64,000 nt of DNA from Mycobacterium noviomagense (GTDB lineage Bacteria > Actinomycetota > Actinomycetes > Mycobacteriales > Mycobacteriaceae), in NCBI RefSeq assembly GCF_010731635.1, contig NZ_AP022583.1, forward strand, positions 124,001-188,000. The letters run 5' to 3'. The translations under genes were made by a program, and so were the position numbers. Positions 17,852 to 27,699 of the stretch are shown piece after piece. The notes beneath the pieces were generated by a model, which was given only the letters and a program-made list of their open reading frames with translations, was not told the DNA's origin and did no database searches. Position 1 is the stretch's first letter; each line of letters begins with the position of its first letter.

Positions 17852-18543
17852 CCACGCTCGTACTGGCCGCGCACGGCAGCGCAGATCCGCGCTCTGCCGC
17901 CAACGCCCGCGCGGTAGCCGGCCAGCTGAGGCGGATGCGGTCCGAACTCGATGTGCGCGTCGGGTTCTGCGAGCTGAACAGCCCACGGCTGGTCGACGTG
18001 CTGACGCCTGGCGCCCTGGTCGCTCCCCTGTTGTTGGCCGACGCTTACCATGCCCGCATCGACATTCCCCGACAAATCGCGGGTGTGGCCGGTGTACGCC
18101 AGGCCGAGGTCCTCGGCGAAGACGGCCGGCTAGTGTCGGTGCTGCGCGAGAGGCTCAGTGCGGCAGGCGTTTCCCGGCTCGATAGTGAGCTTGGCGTGAT
18201 CGTGGTGGCCATCGGCTCCTCGCACGCCGACGCAAATGCCCGCACCGCTTCGGTGGCGCCCAGGCTGGCGGTCGGTACCCGATGGGCAGGTGCGACGACG
18301 GCGTTTGCCACGTCGCCGCAGACGTTGGCGGAAGCTGCCGCCGAGTTGCGGCGACGCGGGGCGCGCCGGCTGGTGATCGCGCCATGGTTCTTGGCGCCCG
18401 GACGATTGACCGATCGGGTACGCGAGTTCGCCTGCACCGCAGGCATTCCGATGGCCGCCCCACTCGGTGCGCACCGGCTGGTTGCCGAGACCGTCTTGGA
18501 TCGCTTCGACGCAGCGCTGGCTGCCGACCGGTTGGCGGCTTAA
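17848..18543 (+). CDS. che1: Sirohydrochlorin ferrochelatase-like protein (Che1)
   Basis: A 231-residue CbiX/SirB-type chelatase. Two repeated half-domains each begin with a strand and a short motif: LVLAAHGSADPRS near the N-terminus and VIVVAIGSSHADANA in the middle. His10 in AAHGS is the likely metal ligand or base. Such enzymes insert iron into sirohydrochlorin to make siroheme, the cofactor that SirA needs, which explains its place in this operon. GTG 17848 is chosen because it overlaps the cysH stop and starts directly at the first strand. Position matches M. tuberculosis Rv2393. Confidence 0.88.
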   Translation: MTTLVLAAHGSADPRSAANARAVAGQLRRMRSELDVRVGFCELNSPRLVDVLTPGALVAPLLLADAYHARIDIPRQIAGVAGVRQAEVLGEDGRLVSVLRERLSAAGVSRLDSELGVIVVAIGSSHADANARTASVAPRLAVGTRWAGATTAFATSPQTLAEAAAELRRRGARRLVIAPWFLAPGRLTDRVREFACTAGIPMAAPLGAHRLVAETVLDRFDAALAADRLAA

Positions 18544-18548
18544 CGTCC

Positions 18549-18607
18549 CCGAGATCGACGTTCTGCAGCGGAAATTCGAGTAGCGGCCTGCAAAACGCAG
18601 ATCTCGG
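18549..18607. terminator. Long imperfect palindrome between convergent operons
   Basis: Arms 18549-18568 (CCGAGATCGACGTTCTGCAG) and 18588-18607 pair at 17 of 20 positions around a 19-base loop. It lies between the convergent che1 and cysA stops, so it can serve as a two-way transcription end. Confidence 0.6.
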
Positions 18608-18623
18608 CGGGCAAGGCCGACGT

Positions 18624-19658
18624 CTATGCCAGCGCGTCGGCTGTCGGCACGCTCGCCTCGCCGGCAATCGGCGGCACCCGGGTGGGTGCGACGTAAACGG
18701 TGTCACCCTCCTTCAGACCCAATGCTTCGGCGTCACCTCGGGTGATCTGCGCGGTGAACGGCGCACCGCTGGCGGCATTGGTCAATTCGACGCGCACTTC
18801 GAAGCCCAGCATCACCACCCGGTCGATGGTGGCCCGAATGACGCCGGTGGCCTCCGCGGCCGCGTCACCGGTGGCGATTTGCATATCGGGACGCCGACCC
18901 ACCCGGATGTCATGCGGACGCACCAAGGTGCCGTTCAACGAGGACACCGCGCCTAAGAACGACATGACGAACGCATTGGCCGGGGTGTCGTAGACCTCGG
19001 TCGGCGAGCCCACCTGCTCGATCCGTCCGTTGTTGAGCACGGCGATCCGGTCGGCCACGTCGAGTGCCTCGGCCTGATCGTGGGTCACCAGCACCGTGGT
19101 GACGTGCACCTCGTCGTGCAGCCGGCGCAACCAGGCGCGCAGATCCTCGCGGACCTTGGCGTCCAACGCACCGAAAGGCTCGTCGAGCAGCAGCACTTGC
19201 GGGTCCACGGCCAGTGCGCGGGCCAGCGCCATGCGCTGGCGCTGGCCGCCGGAAAGCTGGTTGGGGTAACGGTTTTGGAATCCGCTCAGCCCGACGACCT
19301 CGAGGAGGTTGTCGACCTTTTTGCTGATCTCGGCTTTGGGCCGCTTGCGGATCTTCAGCCCGAACGCCACATTGTCGCGCACCGTCAAATGCTTGAACGC
19401 CGCGTAATGCTGGAACACGAACCCGATCCCACGCCGCTGCGGGGGCACCCGGGTAACGTCGCGGCCGTTGATCGTGATCGTGCCGCTGTCGGGTTGGTCG
19501 AGGCCCGCGATGGCCCGCAACAGCGTCGATTTGCCCGAACCGCTAGGACCCAGCAGCGCCGTCAACGAACCGGCGGGCACGGTGAAGTCGATGTTGTCGA
19601 GCGCGACGAAGTCGCCGTAACGCTTGTAGGCGCCGGTCACAATGATCGCGTCATTCAT
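18624..19658 (-). CDS. cysA: Sulfate/thiosulfate ABC transporter ATPase CysA
   Basis: A 344-residue ABC ATPase that powers sulfate uptake. Walker A is GPSGSGKS (37-44), the signature LSGGQ is at 135-139, Walker B VLLLDE at 155-160, and a histidine switch sits in [10 protein letters not shown]. The C-terminal 100 residues form a TOBE-like domain ([12 protein letters not shown], then FEVRVELTN). It is last in the minus-strand operon subI-cysT-cysW-cysA, 50 bases after cysW, and faces the sirA-cysH operon. Together the two operons import and reduce sulfate. Confidence 0.95.
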   Translation of the reverse strand: MNDAIIVTGAYKRYGDFVALDNIDFTVPAGSLTALLGPSGSGKSTLLRAIAGLDQPDSGTITINGRDVTRVPPQRRGIGFVFQHYAAFKHLTVRDNVAFGLKIRKRPKAEISKKVDNLLEVVGLSGFQNRYPNQLSGGQRQRMALARALAVDPQVLLLDEPFGALDAKVREDLRAWLRRLHDEVHVTTVLVTHDQAEALDVADRIAVLNNGRIEQVGSPTEVYDTPANAFVMSFLGAVSSLNGTLVRPHDIRVGRRPDMQIATGDAAAEATGVIRATIDRVVMLGFEVRVELTNAASGAPFTAQITRGDAEALGLKEGDTVYVAPTRVPPIAGEASVPTADALA

Positions 19659-19708
19659 AAGCGCCGCTCCTCCTCATCGCATCGCTTTCGCATCGTTGCC
19701 GGCGCGAG

Positions 19709-20524
19709 TCATAACACTTCCTTTCGTGCGCGCCGCGCGTCCAGGGCCACCTGGAAGATCAGGACCAGCACGGAGACCGCCATCAGCAGCGTCGACAGCG
19801 CGTACGCGCCGTACTCCGCGCCCCGGTTGTAGCGGTCGGAGACCAGCAAGGTCAGCGTCTGCGATGTACCGGGCAGGTTCGAGGACACCATCAGCACCGC
19901 GCCGTATTCGCCGAGCGTGCGCGCGATGGTCAGCACGATCCCGTAGGTCAGTCCCCACCGGATGGACGGCAACGTCACCCGCCAAAACGTCTGCCACCAA
20001 GCCGAACCCAGGGTCGCCGCCGCCTCCTCCTGGTCGGTGCCCAGCTCGTGCAGCACCGGTTCGACTTCACGGATCACGAACGGCAAGGTGACGAAGATAC
20101 TGGCCAGCACGATGCCCGGTAGACCGAATATGATCTTGAGCCCGACGTTTCGTTCGACGAAGCCCAGCACCCCGGCTGAACCCCACAACACGATCAGCGC
20201 TACACCCACGATCACCGGCGAAACCGCGAATGGCAGGTCGATGATGGCCTGGAGCACACCCTTGCCGCGGAACTTGTCGCGCGCCAATACTAGTGCCGTC
20301 GGAATGCCGAAAACCACGTTCAGCGGCACCACGATCGCCACCACCAAAAGCGACAGATGCAGCGCCGACACCGCTGCCGGGGTACTGACATAGGCGAAGA
20401 ACTGGCCTAACCCCGGTGCGAACGCTCGCCACAGGATCACCGCCACCGGAACGATCACCAAGACGAACACGTAACCGAGCGCCAGAAAGCGGAGGAGGTA
20501 GCGAACCCGCGGCGAGACCGTCAT
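19709..20524 (-). CDS. cysW: Sulfate ABC transporter permease CysW
   Basis: A 271-residue membrane permease with about six hydrophobic segments starting at residue 10. The cytoplasmic EAA loop that docks on the ATPase is visible as EEAAATLGSAWWQTFWRVTLP. ATG at 20524 overlaps the cysT stop as ATGA and gives an N-terminus (MTVSPRVRYLLRFLAL) matching the family; the longer open frame upstream has no membrane character. It forms a heterodimeric channel with CysT. Confidence 0.94.
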   Translation of the reverse strand: MTVSPRVRYLLRFLALGYVFVLVIVPVAVILWRAFAPGLGQFFAYVSTPAAVSALHLSLLVVAIVVPLNVVFGIPTALVLARDKFRGKGVLQAIIDLPFAVSPVIVGVALIVLWGSAGVLGFVERNVGLKIIFGLPGIVLASIFVTLPFVIREVEPVLHELGTDQEEAAATLGSAWWQTFWRVTLPSIRWGLTYGIVLTIARTLGEYGAVLMVSSNLPGTSQTLTLLVSDRYNRGAEYGAYALSTLLMAVSVLVLIFQVALDARRARKEVL

Positions 20525-21399
20525 GCGGCCAACTCCTCGTGTTTCGCTGCCCGCGCCCCGAAGGTGCGCAGGATGAATAGCACGACGAACGAGATAGCAA
20601 GCAGCACAATGGATATCGCAGCTGCCCCGGTGCGGTCGTCGTTCTCGATCAATGTCCGGATCCACTGCGAGGATACTTCGGTCTTGCCCGGCACGGCGCC
20701 GCCGATCAGCACCACCGAGCCGAATTCGCCGATGGCGCGCGAGAAGGCCAGGCCCGCACCGGATAGCAACGCCGGGGTCAGCGACGGCAGCACCACCGAG
20801 GTGAAGATCGTCGGATTGGTGGCTCCTAGCGACGCAGCCGCCTCCTCAGTCTCGCGATCGATTTCGAGCAGCACCGGCTGCACCGCCCGCACCACGAACG
20901 GCAACGTCACGAACGCCAGCGCCACTCCGACGCCCCACGCGGTGTGCTGCAGATGAAGGCCTACCGGACTGTGCGGCCCGTAGAGCGCCAGCATCACCAG
21001 GCTGGCGACGATGGTGGGCAGCGCGAACGGCAGGTCGATGACCGCGTCGACGAACCGCTTGCCTAGAAAGTCGTCCCGCACCAACACCCACGCGACCAGC
21101 AGGCCGAACGGCAGGTTCAGCAGTGTGACACCGGCGGAAATGCTCAGCGTCACCCAAAACGATTCCAGCGCGGCATGCGACGTGACCGCCAGCCAAAACG
21201 CTCGCCAGCCGCCGCCGACGGCCTGCCAGTTGATCGCGGCCAGCGGCAGCAGCACGATTATCGAAAGCCACACCACCGCCACCCCCACCCGCAGCGACGT
21301 GCTGGCGTGCAGCACATCGGGTCGGCTCGACCCCCGGCGCGCGTGGTAGTCGACTTCCGGGCGGATGGCCTCCGGGTCGGGCGTGATCGTGGTCGTCAT
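20521..21399 (-). CDS. cysT: Sulfate ABC transporter permease CysT
   Basis: A 292-residue permease. The first 35 residues are cytoplasmic, then about six transmembrane helices follow from VGVAVVWLSIIVLLPLAA onward. The EAA loop is EEAAASLGATNPTIFTSVVLP. ATG 21399 overlaps the subI stop as ATGA; the open frame extends 60 codons further but inside subI. Partner of CysW in the sulfate channel. Confidence 0.94.
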   Translation of the reverse strand: MTTTITPDPEAIRPEVDYHARRGSSRPDVLHASTSLRVGVAVVWLSIIVLLPLAAINWQAVGGGWRAFWLAVTSHAALESFWVTLSISAGVTLLNLPFGLLVAWVLVRDDFLGKRFVDAVIDLPFALPTIVASLVMLALYGPHSPVGLHLQHTAWGVGVALAFVTLPFVVRAVQPVLLEIDRETEEAAASLGATNPTIFTSVVLPSLTPALLSGAGLAFSRAIGEFGSVVLIGGAVPGKTEVSSQWIRTLIENDDRTGAAAISIVLLAISFVVLFILRTFGARAAKHEELAA

Positions 21400-22430
21400 C
21401 CGGTGGCTTTCATGTAGATCTTGGTGATACTGCCGGTGTTCTTGTCGAACAACTGCGGGTCGACCACGTCCCAGCCACCGAGGTCGGTGATCGTCCACAG
21501 CTTCACCGGCGCTGGGAACTGGTTTCGGACCTCGGCGGCAACTGCAGGATCGACGGGCCGAAAACCGGCTTGCGCCCAAAGCCGTTGCGCCTGCGCGGTG
21601 TACTGAAAGTTCTTGAACACGGTCGCCGTATCAAGGTGGCTGGTGGTGGTCACCACCGCCAAGGGATTTTCGATCTTGAAGGTCTGCGACGGGTTGACGT
21701 GTTCGACCGGCTTTCCTTGGCGCTCAGTAGCAATCGCTTCGTTTTCGTAGCTGATCAACACGTCACCGCTGCCCTGCACGAAGACATCGGTGGCTTCCCG
21801 CCCCGACGCCGGGCGAAGTTTCACGTGCTCACTCACCAACTTGTTGACAAAATCAAGTCCAGCCTGGACGTTCCGGCCGCCGGCGCTTTTGGCGGCATAT
21901 GGCGCAAGCAGATTCCATTTGGCCGACCCGGAACTCAGCGGACTGGGAGTGATGACGTCCACACCGGGACGCAGCAAGTCGTTCCAATCCTTGATGTTCT
22001 TCGGATTACCGGCGCGCACTACCAACGTCACTATCGACCCGAACGGGATTCCTTTGGTGGCATCTTTGTCCCAATCCTTGGAAACCTTGCCCGCCTTGAC
22101 AAGTCGGGTGATGTCGGGTTCGACCGAGAAGTTCACCAAGTCCGCCGGCTTCCCGTCGACAACACCGCGGGACTGGTCTCCGGATGCGCCGTACGAGGTG
22201 ATCACCTGCACGCCCTTGCCCTCTTCGGAAGCGTTGAACGCCGGAATCACCTTGCTCCACCCGGGTTCGGGCGCGGAATAAGCGACCAGGGTGATGCTGG
22301 TGTGCGCATTGTCCGCTGCACCGCCGACGACGTCGCTGGCGCCACCATGACACGCCGCAACCACACTCGCGGTCACCGCAAATGCGACCGCAAGCTGCCA
22401 GCGTCGGACGCATCCGGCGGTGTCAGACAT
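21396..22430 (-). CDS. subI: Sulfate-binding lipoprotein SubI
   Basis: A 344-residue periplasmic binding protein. The signal peptide ends in a lipobox (SVVAAC), so the protein is acylated and held at the outer face of the membrane, where it passes sulfate to CysT/CysW. YSAPEPGWSKVIPAF, SYGASGDQSR and SSGSAKWNLLAPYAA are characteristic of the family. ATG 22430 follows GGAAAGG and is preferred over a start 31 codons upstream. It is the promoter-proximal gene of the importer operon. No cysteine-rich leader was found in the 260 bases before it. Confidence 0.94.
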   Translation of the reverse strand: MSDTAGCVRRWQLAVAFAVTASVVAACHGGASDVVGGAADNAHTSITLVAYSAPEPGWSKVIPAFNASEEGKGVQVITSYGASGDQSRGVVDGKPADLVNFSVEPDITRLVKAGKVSKDWDKDATKGIPFGSIVTLVVRAGNPKNIKDWNDLLRPGVDVITPSPLSSGSAKWNLLAPYAAKSAGGRNVQAGLDFVNKLVSEHVKLRPASGREATDVFVQGSGDVLISYENEAIATERQGKPVEHVNPSQTFKIENPLAVVTTTSHLDTATVFKNFQYTAQAQRLWAQAGFRPVDPAVAAEVRNQFPAPVKLWTITDLGGWDVVDPQLFDKNTGSITKIYMKATG

Positions 22431-22698
22431 TGGCGGCCTTTCCGTGCGGTTTCTGCTCAACGAGTCCCACGCTGCGGGAAGGGTGCTGCGGTTTCGAAGA
22501 ATCAGTCCGTAGCGACTTCCCAAAGGCTCGAGACCACACCGCGCGCGGGTAGGAGGTCAGCGACAACAGTGAACATCGCTCACAGCGCAATCACCCACGG
22601 CAATGAGTGCCAAGACGTAGCACTCTCGATTGCCGGACGCCGCGTGCATGGCGCGAAGCCTAACAGAATGTGGCTGCCCGCTCGCCGTTCGCGCTAGG

Positions 22699-22794
22699 TC
22701 AGCGCGTCAACAGCCACGTGACGATCACCAGGACCACCAGCACGATCAAAATCAAGGTCACCTGGGAGCGGGGCAGCCCGGTTTTGCCGGTCAT
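22699..22794 (-). CDS. 31-residue membrane microprotein
   Basis: Its ATG overlaps the stop of the 66-residue gene upstream as ATGA, so it is very likely translated. The sequence is MTGKTGLPRSQ, then a single hydrophobic helix rich in Val/Leu/Ile (residues 12-28), ending in LLTR. It is too short for most gene callers. Function unknown; small single-helix proteins often regulate a larger membrane partner, here perhaps its neighbour at 22791-22991. Confidence 0.65.
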   Translation of the reverse strand: MTGKTGLPRSQVTLILIVLVVLVIVTWLLTR

Positions 22795-22991
22795 CGGGGA
22801 TCCTCGTCATGGCGAGCGCGGCGCATCAGCCGGATGCCGCGGCCCAGCATCTCGTCGAGCACCACGGCGATGAGGTAGGCCAGCAGCAGCACGACGGGCA
22901 TCACCACGATGGTCTGCAGCACGAAGCCGAGCCCGGAGAGCCACAGCTCGACGCCGTCCCACCAACTCAGGAACCCGTCCACCGGGCTCAC
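22791..22991 (-). CDS. Small membrane protein (Rv2401A-like)
   Basis: A 66-residue protein from GTG at 22991. An amphipathic, Trp-rich N-terminus (FLSWWDGVELWLSGLGFVLQ) is followed by a transmembrane helix (about 25-45: TIVVMPVVLLLAYLIAVVLD) and a basic cytoplasmic tail. A small membrane protein at this place is also known in M. tuberculosis. It is coupled to the 31-residue microprotein downstream. Function unknown. Confidence 0.72.
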   Translation of the reverse strand: MSPVDGFLSWWDGVELWLSGLGFVLQTIVVMPVVLLLAYLIAVVLDEMLGRGIRLMRRARHDEDPR

Positions 22992-23031
22992 CCTATTCGC
23001 CGCAGCGTGCTAAACCAACGTAACCTCATCG

Positions 23032-23412
23032 ATGTTTATCGCGATGGTGCCGCAATGGGACCTGCTGAACCTGCTCACCGAAGCCGCCCAAACCGAGGCG
23101 AGCTTCACCCTGCGGATGAACACCGAAGCCACCGGACTGCTGCGGGAGGGCAACCGGGTGACCGGTGTGCGCTATCGAGATCGCGACGGGACCGGTGAGC
23201 TACGTGCCGAACTGACCGTGGGCTGCGACGGTCGCCGGTCCACCGTCCGGCAAGCGGCAGGACTGACCGGGCGCGAGTACCCGGTGAACTTCGACGCGTG
23301 GTGGTTTCGGCTGCCACATGAAGGGCCCGCCCAGTTTTCGTTCCTGCCCCGCATCGGACCGGCAAAGGCGCTGGTCGTGATCCCGCGGAAAGGCTATTTC
23401 CAGATCGGCACG
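23032..23412 (+). pseudogene. Internal fragment of a FAD-dependent monooxygenase
   Basis: About 127 codons resembling the middle of PF01494-type flavoprotein monooxygenases: VPQWDLLNLLTEAA, FTLRMNTEATGLLREG, ELTVGCDGRRSTVRQAAGL (the conserved GCDG.RS.VR motif), NFDAWWFRLP and VVIPRKGYFQIG. The N-terminal GxGxxG FAD motif and the C-terminal third are absent. An in-frame stop lies 9 codons upstream of the first homologous residues. At about 23410 the frame runs straight into a glycosidase sequence, so this is a fusion made by deletion or recombination. It may still be translated from ATG 23032 but cannot bind FAD normally. Confidence 0.75.
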
Positions 23413-24922
23413 GTCGAGCTGATGATGAGCTGCGAGCCGGCGTTCGACTACCACCGCATCGGCGCGACGTGGGAATACTCGGCGGCCGCCTACGGCGAGG
23501 CCGTCGCGCGGGCGAAAACGGATTCCGACGCTCACCCGACACTTCGGCTGACCACCAATCTGCGCATCGGGTTGGAGGGCCGAGAAGCACGGGCCCGCAC
23601 CCGGCTGAAAGAAGGCGATGACGTGTTCGTCGCCTTGAGCTGGTCCAAGCACCCGGCGCCGCAGACCTACGCCGACGCCGCCGAAAAGATGTGGCAGACC
23701 ACCGGATGCTGGCGGCAATGGATCAACATCGGCAACTTCCCCGACCACCCCTGGCGGGCATACCTGCAACGCAGCGCGCTGACACTGAAAGGCCTGACCT
23801 ACTCCCCCACCGGCGCGCTGCTGGCGGCCAGCACCACGTCGCTCCCGGAATCCCCTCGCGGGCAACGCAATTGGGACTACCGCTACGCGTGGATCCGCGA
23901 CTCGACGTTCGCGTTGTGGGGCCTTTACACCCTGGGCCTGGACCGCGAGGCCGACGATTTCTTCTCGTTCATCGCCGACGTCTCCGGCGCCAACAACGGT
24001 GAACGCCACCCGCTGCAGGTGATGTACGGCGTCGGCGGGAGCGCACCCTCGAAGAAGAAGAGCTGCACCATCTCTCCGGCTACGACCACGCGCGCCCGGT
24101 CCGTATCGGCAACGGCGCCTACAACCAGGACCAACACGACATTTGGGGCAACCTTCTCGACTCGTTCTACCTGCACTCCCGATCCCGTGAGCAGGTCCCC
24201 GAGACGCTGTGGCCGGTGCTCAAGGCGCAGGTGGAAGAGGCGATCAAGCACTGGCGCGAGCCCGACCGGGGGATCTGGGAGGTTCGCGGCGAACCGCAGC
24301 ACTTCATGTCGTCGAAGGTGGCTTGCTGGGTGGCGCTCGACCGCGGCACCAAACTGGCCGCGCGCCAGGGTGAGACGGCGTACGCCCAGAAGTGGCGTGC
24401 GATCGCCGACGAGATCAAGGCCGACATCCTCAAACACGGGGTCAACTCTGACGGCGTGTTCACCCAGTCCTACGGAAGCGATGCGCTGGATGCTTCGCTG
24501 CTCTTGGTGGTGCTGAACCGGTTCCTGCCGCCGGACGACCCGCGGGTGCGCGCCACTGTGCTGGCCATCGCCGACCACCTCACCGAGCAAGGCCTGGTGC
24601 TGCGCTACCGCGTCGAGGAGACCGACGACGGGCTCACCGGCGAGGAGGGCACCTTCACCATCTGCTCGTTCTGGCTGGTTTCAGCGCTGGTCGAGATCGG
24701 GGAGTCAGCCGAGCCAAGCATTTGTGTGAGCGGCTGTTGTCGTTCGCCAGCCCGCTGTATCTCTACGCCGAGGAGCTCGAGCCACGTACCGGCCGGCACC
24801 TGGGCAACATCCCGCAGGCGTTCACCCACCTGGCGTTGATCAATGCGGTGGTCCACGTCATCCGCGCCGAGGAAGAAGCCGACAGCACCGGGGTTTTCCA
24901 CCCGGCCAACGCTCCGATGTAG
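23413..24922 (+). pseudogene. Truncated, frameshifted GH15 glycoside hydrolase/trehalase (Rv2402-like)
   Basis: The body of a GH15-type trehalase is readable in three successive frames: ELMMSCEPAFDYHR to RNWDYRYAWIRDSTFALWGL in the first, ERTLEEEELHHLSGYDHARP to EEGTFTICSFWLVSALVEIGE in the second, and SRAKHLCERLLSFASP to the end at 24922 in the third. Frame changes near 24037 and 24702 each look like a one-base loss in a G run. The first 150-200 residues of the family (the N-terminal beta-domain) are missing and replaced by the flavoprotein fragment. Sequencing error could explain the shifts but not the missing N-terminus. Confidence 0.82.
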
Positions 24923-24934
24923 CGCCGGACGGCC

Positions 24935-25660
24935 TCAGCTCAAATCGCTGATCTTGTCCATCATCAGCCGCGCCACCTCGATGGCTCTGGTTTCCGGATC
25001 GCCGGCCGGCGAGCCCGGGGTCGAGCGGGCGTCGGCGGAGAACGGAACCTTGACCTCGACAAGGCAATTCACCCGGACCCCGATCGCCCGTGCGATAGGG
25101 GTGGGCGAGGTCTGCAGGGTGGCGGCCAGCACCGAGTCGGCGACGCGCACATCGGTGATCCGATACGTCTGGTCGCGATAGGTTGCGGCCCTACCGTTGC
25201 AGCGGTTCCATTCATCGGCGAACGCCGCGAACAGTGCGTTGGCTTCTGCAGCGGTCGGCAGCGCGACCACGCCCTCGTCGACGGCGATCACTTTCGCCGG
25301 CGTCCTTGCGTCCAGCCAACTTTCCCAGGTGACGTCGCGGACGTCAGCGGAGCGGTAGCTGCTGGACTGCATCTCGGCCAGTACACCTAAGCAATCGTTA
25401 GGGCCGGGCGCCAACGTGTGGAACAGCTTCGTCGCGCCGCCGTAGCGGGGCGGTTGGAGAGTCCTGACCGACTGGTCGAGCAGTTTTTCCAGCTCCACGT
25501 TGCCCAGCAGCGCCTGCTCGATGGTCACCCCGACGACCGGGCGCGGTGCGATCCCGGCGACCGGACGCGCTAGGCCGCCGACGACGGCGCTGCAGCTGGT
25601 TGCGAGCAGCGCGGCGATCACGCAGGCCGCAATCGCTCCGACGCGCCCGACCCTTTTCAT
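24935..25660 (-). CDS. lppR: Lipoprotein LppR (PknH-type sensor domain)
   Basis: A 241-residue lipoprotein. The signal peptide (KRVGRVGAIAACVIAALLA) ends in a lipobox LLATSC. The mature part resembles the extracellular PknH_C/sensor domain: LAPGPNDCLGVLAEMQ, then WLDARTPAKVIAVDEGVVALPTAAEAN and DEWNRCNGRAATYRD, with conserved cysteines for disulphides. ATG 25660 follows GGAGGG. It probably sits on the outer membrane leaflet and binds an unknown ligand. It converges with the decayed glycosidase and lies downstream of lepA on the same strand. Confidence 0.85.
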   Translation of the reverse strand: MKRVGRVGAIAACVIAALLATSCSAVVGGLARPVAGIAPRPVVGVTIEQALLGNVELEKLLDQSVRTLQPPRYGGATKLFHTLAPGPNDCLGVLAEMQSSSYRSADVRDVTWESWLDARTPAKVIAVDEGVVALPTAAEANALFAAFADEWNRCNGRAATYRDQTYRITDVRVADSVLAATLQTSPTPIARAIGVRVNCLVEVKVPFSADARSTPGSPAGDPETRAIEVARLMMDKISDLS

Positions 25661-25752
25661 ACCTTCGCGCCCTCCAGCCGTGCACAGCAGTTGGAGTCTT
25701 CTAACGAATTTCGCGTCGATCGTCAAGTCGACGCGCGTGGTCGCCGGCACGG

Positions 25753-27600
25753 TTACTTCTTGGTTTTGTCGGCGCTGACGTCGGTGGAGAGCGCCGCAAC
25801 GAACGCCTCCTGCGGCACGTCGACCCGTCCGATCGTCTTCATCCGCTTCTTGCCTTCCTTCTGCTTTTCCAGCAGTTTGCGCTTGCGGGTGATATCCCCG
25901 CCGTAGCACTTCGACAGCACGTCTTTACGGATCGCCCGAATGTTTTCCCGAGCAATGATTTTCGAGCCGATCGCCGCCTGCACGGGCACCTCGAACTGCT
26001 GGCGCGGAATGAGTTCTTTGAGCTTCGCGGTCATTTTGTGGCCGTAGGCGGCCGCCGCGTCCTTGTGCACGATCGCGCTGAACGCGTCGACCGGTTCGCC
26101 CTGCAGCAGGATGTCGACCTTGACCAGTTCGGCTTCCTGCTCGCCAGCCTCTTCATAGTCCAGGCTGGCGTAGCCGCGCGTCCGCGACTTCAGCGCGTCG
26201 AAGAAGTCGAAGATGATCTCACCCAACGGCATGCGGTAGCGCAGCTCGACACGTTCGGGTGACAGATAGTCCATGCCGCCGAGCTCGCCGCGGCGCGACT
26301 GGCACAGCTCCATGATCGTGCCGATGAACTCGCTGGGCGCGATGATGGTGATCTTCACCACGGGTTCGTAGACGGTGCGGATCTTGCCCGACGGCCAGTC
26401 CGACGGGTTGGTCACCTGGACCTCCGTCCCGTCATCCTTGATGACCCGGTACACGACGTTAGGCGAAGTCGAGATCAAATCGAGGTCGAATTCGCGTTCG
26501 AGCCGCTCCCGGGTGATCTCCATGTGCAGCAATCCCAAAAAGCCGCAACGGAATCCGAAGCCCAGCGCCACCGACGTCTCCGGCTCGTAGGCGAGCGCAG
26601 CGTCGTTGAGCTGCAACTTGTCCAGCGCATCGCGCAACGCCGGGTACTCGGAGCCGTCGACCGGATACAGGCCCGAGTACACCATCGGCTTGGGTTCGCG
26701 GTAACCGGTGAGCGGTTCGGTGGCGCCGTGGCGCGACGTCGTGACGGTGTCGCCGACCTTGGACTGGCGGACGTCCTTCACCCCGGTGATCAGATAACCC
26801 ACTTCCCCCACGCCGAGTCCTGCGGTGGGCTTGGGTTCCGGTGAGACGATGCCCACCTCGAGCAGCTCGTGGGTGGCTCCGGTGGACATCATCGCGATCC
26901 GCTCGCGCGGGGTGATCTTGCCGTCGACCACCCGGACGTAGGTGACCACGCCGCGGTAGGTGTCGTAGACCGAGTCGAAGATCATCGCCCGAGTCGGCGC
27001 GTCGGGGTTGCCGGTCGGCGGCGGCACCTGCTTGACCACCTCGTCGAGCAGCTGGGCCACGCCCTCACCGGTCTTGCCGGACACCCGTAAGACATCGCCC
27101 GGCTCGCAGCCGATGATGTGGGCGATTTCGGCCGCATAGCGGTCCGGGTCGGCGGCGGGCAGGTCGATCTTGTTGAGCACCGGGATGATCACCAGGTCGC
27201 GGTCCAGCGCCAGGTACAGGTTGGCCAGCGTCTGCGCCTCGATGCCCTGCGCGGCGTCCACCAGCAGCACCGCACCCTCGCAGGCCGCCAGCGCGCGGGA
27301 CACCTCGTAGGTGAAGTCGACGTGGCCGGGGGTGTCGATCAGGTGCAGGACGTGCTCGGTGTCGCCCACCCGCCAGGGCAGCCGCACGTTTTGGGCCTTG
27401 ATCGTGATCCCGCGTTCGCGTTCGATGTCCATCCGGTCCAGGTACTGGGCGCGCATGGACCGTTCGTCGACCACGCCGGTGAGCTGCAGCATCCGGTCCG
27501 CCAGGGTGGATTTGCCGTGGTCGATGTGGGCGATGATGCAGAAATTCCTGATCTGCGCCGGCGCGGTGAAAGTCTGGTCGGCGAAACTGCTGATGGGAAT
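25753..27600 (-). CDS. lepA: Elongation factor 4 (LepA), no canonical start codon
   Basis: A ribosome back-translocase GTPase of 613-615 residues. Reading back from the first ATG (27492) the frame continues through the G1 loop AHIDHGKST and [18 protein letters not shown]. It ends at an in-frame TAA at 27619-27621. Between that stop and the protein there is no ATG, GTG or TTG. AGGAG (27601-27605) stands directly before ATT (27600) and six bases before ATC (27594), so initiation at one of these is the best reading. Starting at 27492 would remove the GTP-binding loop. The rest ([31 protein letters not shown], the C-terminal [16 protein letters not shown]) is intact. Confidence 0.88.
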   Translation of the reverse strand: MPISSFADQTFTAPAQIRNFCIIAHIDHGKSTLADRMLQLTGVVDERSMRAQYLDRMDIERERGITIKAQNVRLPWRVGDTEHVLHLIDTPGHVDFTYEVSRALAACEGAVLLVDAAQGIEAQTLANLYLALDRDLVIIPVLNKIDLPAADPDRYAAEIAHIIGCEPGDVLRVSGKTGEGVAQLLDEVVKQVPPPTGNPDAPTRAMIFDSVYDTYRGVVTYVRVVDGKITPRERIAMMSTGATHELLEVGIVSPEPKPTAGLGVGEVGYLITGVKDVRQSKVGDTVTTSRHGATEPLTGYREPKPMVYSGLYPVDGSEYPALRDALDKLQLNDAALAYEPETSVALGFGFRCGFLGLLHMEITRERLEREFDLDLISTSPNVVYRVIKDDGTEVQVTNPSDWPSGKIRTVYEPVVKITIIAPSEFIGTIMELCQSRRGELGGMDYLSPERVELRYRMPLGEIIFDFFDALKSRTRGYASLDYEEAGEQEAELVKVDILLQGEPVDAFSAIVHKDAAAAYGHKMTAKLKELIPRQQFEVPVQAAIGSKIIARENIRAIRKDVLSKCYGGDITRKRKLLEKQKEGKKRMKTIGRVDVPQEAFVAALSTDVSADKTKK

Positions 27601-27699
27601 CTCCTGGTCGACGTGCGGTTACGCGGCGCTGCGCGGGTAGCTCCAGGGTATCGAGGCAAGGCAACGACGACCCAATCCGGCGAGCCTATGCTGGCCCAC

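Noticed and set aside
27065..27664. ATG-started frame overlapping the lepA 5' end
   Set aside because: It is a Pro/Arg-rich shadow in another frame and lacks all LepA motifs, although its ATG lies upstream of lepA.
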